This document shows, in pieces, positions 51,115 through 52,544 of a stretch of 52,544 bases of DNA; within the stretch, counting starts at the first letter, position 1, and every line of letters starts with the position of its first letter. Location: positions 1 to 52,544 of the forward strand of contig JAJTCN010000050.1 in the NCBI GenBank assembly GCA_021323335.1, read 5' to 3'. The notes below the pieces were generated by a model that did no database searches, had not been told where the DNA came from, and was given only the letters and a program-made list of their open reading frames with translations. Position numbers and translations under genes: made by a program. The stretch is from Ramlibacter sp. (lineage in GTDB: Bacteria > Pseudomonadota > Gammaproteobacteria > Burkholderiales > Burkholderiaceae_C).

Positions 51115-52544
51115 ATGATCGAAACGACGGAGCTCGCGCCGGGGCTCGTGATCCCGCGCATCGTCACCGGCCTGTGGCAGGTGGCGGACATGGAGCGCGG
51201 TGGCAAGCTGCTCGACCCGGTCGCGGGCGCCGGCGCGATGGGCGCTTACGCGGCCGAGGGCTTCACCGCCTTCGACATGGCGGACCACTACGGGTCCTCG
51301 GAGGTGATCGCTGGCGAGGCCAAGGCGCGCGGCGTGCCGCTGCAGGCCTTCACCAAGTGGTGCCCGCAGCCGGGGGCGATGACGCCTCAGGCGGTGCGGG
51401 CTGCGGTCGACTTGGCGCGCGAGCGCATGCAGACCGGGCGAATCGACCTGATGCAGTTCCACTGGTGGACCTTCGAGCATCCACAGTACCTGGATGCGAT
51501 GGGCGAGCTGGCGAAGCTGCGGCAGGAGGGCGCCATCGGCCACCTGGGGCTGACCAACTTCGATACGGCGCACCTGCGCGTGCTGCTGTCGCACGGCATC
51601 CCCGTGGCCACCAACCAGGTCTGCATCTCGCTGCTGGACCGGCGTGCGCTGGGCGACATGTCGGCGCTGTGCCTGGAGCGCGGCGTGCGCCTGCTGGCCT
51701 ACGGCACGCTGGGCGGCGGCTTCCTCTCGGAGCGCTGGCTCGGCGTGCCCGAGCCGGAGCACGTGGCCGACTGGAGCAAGATGAAGTACCGGCGCTTCAT
51801 CGACGCGGCCGGCGGCTGGAATGCCTTGCAGGCGGTGCTGCGGGCGGCGGATCGCATCGCGAAGAAGCATCGCGTGTCCATCGCCAACGTGGCCACGCGC
51901 TGGGTGCTGGAGCAGCCCGCGGTGGCCGCGGTGATCGTCGGCGCGCGGCTGGGCGAGTCGGAGCATCGCGCGGACAACCAGGCGCTGTTTTCGTTCAAGC
52001 TGGATGATGAAGACCGTGGATGGCTGTCAGAAGCCTTCGCGCAAACGCGGATGCTGCCCGGCGACTGCGGCGACGAGTACCGCAAGCCGCCCTTCCTCAC
52101 CGCCTCCGGCGACCTGAGCCACCATCTGGACGCCCTGCCCCCGGTCTGGCGCGCCGAGCCGGTGCCGGGCCGTCCCGGGCGCACCCGCGTCGACAGCGGC
52201 AGCGTGTGGGAGCCGCTCGCCGGCTATGCGCGCGCGGTGCGGCATGGCAACCGCATCGACGTCTCCGGCACCACGGCCACGCACGGCAGCGCGGGCGTGG
52301 TGGCGGCGTCGGATGCCGGAGCGCAGACGACCTACATCATCGACAAGATCGCGGCCAGCCTGCGCAGCCTGGGCGGCAGCCTGGAAGACGTGGTGCGCAC
52401 CCGCGTCTACCTGAGCGACGTCAACGACTGGGAAGCGGTGGCACGCGCGCATGGGCGCGCCTTCGCCGACATCCGGCCGGCCAACACCATGCTGCAGGTG
52501 GCGGCCCTCATCGGCCCGGGGTATCGGGTGGAGATCGAGGCCGA
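51115..52544 (+). CDS. Aldo/keto reductase fused to a RidA domain (3' end outside window)
   Basis: The reading frame from ATG 51115 is open to the window end (476 codons shown). Residues 1-310 are an aldo/keto reductase: Tyr in MADHYGSSE, Lys in AFTKWCPQP, His in LMQFHWWTFE. After a linker (about 320-360) comes a RidA/YjgF domain: RHGNRIDVSGTTATHG, then KIAASLRSLGGSLEDVVRTR and FADIRPANTMLQVAAL. The RidA arginine in the usual RPAR segment is Asn here, so deaminase activity is doubtful. Ten bases separate it from the binding-protein gene, so it belongs to the same operon. Confidence 0.88.
   Translation, partial: MIETTELAPGLVIPRIVTGLWQVADMERGGKLLDPVAGAGAMGAYAAEGFTAFDMADHYGSSEVIAGEAKARGVPLQAFTKWCPQPGAMTPQAVRAAVDLARERMQTGRIDLMQFHWWTFEHPQYLDAMGELAKLRQEGAIGHLGLTNFDTAHLRVLLSHGIPVATNQVCISLLDRRALGDMSALCLERGVRLLAYGTLGGGFLSERWLGVPEPEHVADWSKMKYRRFIDAAGGWNALQAVLRAADRIAKKHRVSIANVATRWVLEQPAVAAVIVGARLGESEHRADNQALFSFKLDDEDRGWLSEAFAQTRMLPGDCGDEYRKPPFLTASGDLSHHLDALPPVWRAEPVPGRPGRTRVDSGSVWEPLAGYARAVRHGNRIDVSGTTATHGSAGVVAASDAGAQTTYIIDKIAASLRSLGGSLEDVVRTRVYLSDVNDWEAVARAHGRAFADIRPANTMLQVAALIGPGYRVEIEA

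Overview
The window looks like a high-GC betaproteobacterial chromosome, most likely Burkholderiales, family Comamonadaceae (Ramlibacter/Variovorax-like). The reasons are the pyrG-kdsA-DUF1330-eno-ftsB gene order, three Bug-type (TctC) periplasmic binding proteins, a DUF5985 pair and a livKHMGF-type transporter. The species is inferred from context, not proven.

Layout. 0-4.5 kb: housekeeping genes (pyrG 3' part, kdsA, DUF1330, eno, ftsB, a NadR-like P-loop ATPase). 4.5-24 kb: ordinary chromosomal genes, including a CarH-like B12 regulator, a DUF4399 protein, hslO, gamma-carbonic anhydrase, DUF455, a protease / receiver / transglutaminase cluster, cold-shock protein, three Bug proteins, a membrane-anchored trehalose-6-phosphate synthase, marR, xerD, an AEC permease, queG, tsaE and amiC. 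24.2-38.5 kb: an integron gene-cassette array of about 14 kb, with 21 recognisable attC sites (some degenerate or truncated) and no integron integrase in the window, so a CALIN-type array. 38.5-45 kb: a cytoplasmic-domain GRDP protein, three small lipoproteins, and a run of small enzymes (two RibD/DHFR-like proteins, tautomerase, two YCII proteins, DinB). 45-52.5 kb: a branched-chain-amino-acid-type ABC transporter (livM-livH-livF-livG on minus; binding protein on plus) with TIGR04076 and two related aldo/keto reductases, the second fused to a RidA domain.

The cassette array is the most interesting part. All cassette genes point the same way, the DNA is visibly less GC-rich than its flanks, and the attC sites are highly alike. 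Products include three neighbouring proteins with HEPN-type RX4-6H motifs (one paired with a small basic partner protein), a PutAbiC-like membrane protein, a protein resembling pPIWI-associated nucleases, SUKH and Imm11-like immunity proteins, and several single-pass membrane proteins with soluble domains. This composition suggests a reservoir of defence and immunity genes. Two related cassettes (24.2 and 28.0 kb) carry a conserved promoter-like element instead of an ordinary gene and may drive the cassettes downstream; a third copy of that element sits in front of a lipoprotein gene at 39.9 kb.

Caution: five short out-of-frame deletions interrupt otherwise well-conserved genes (pyrG, queG, amiC twice, a DHFR-like gene). 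Because pyrG is normally essential, assembly or sequencing error is the simplest explanation, and apparent pseudogenes here should be treated with care.
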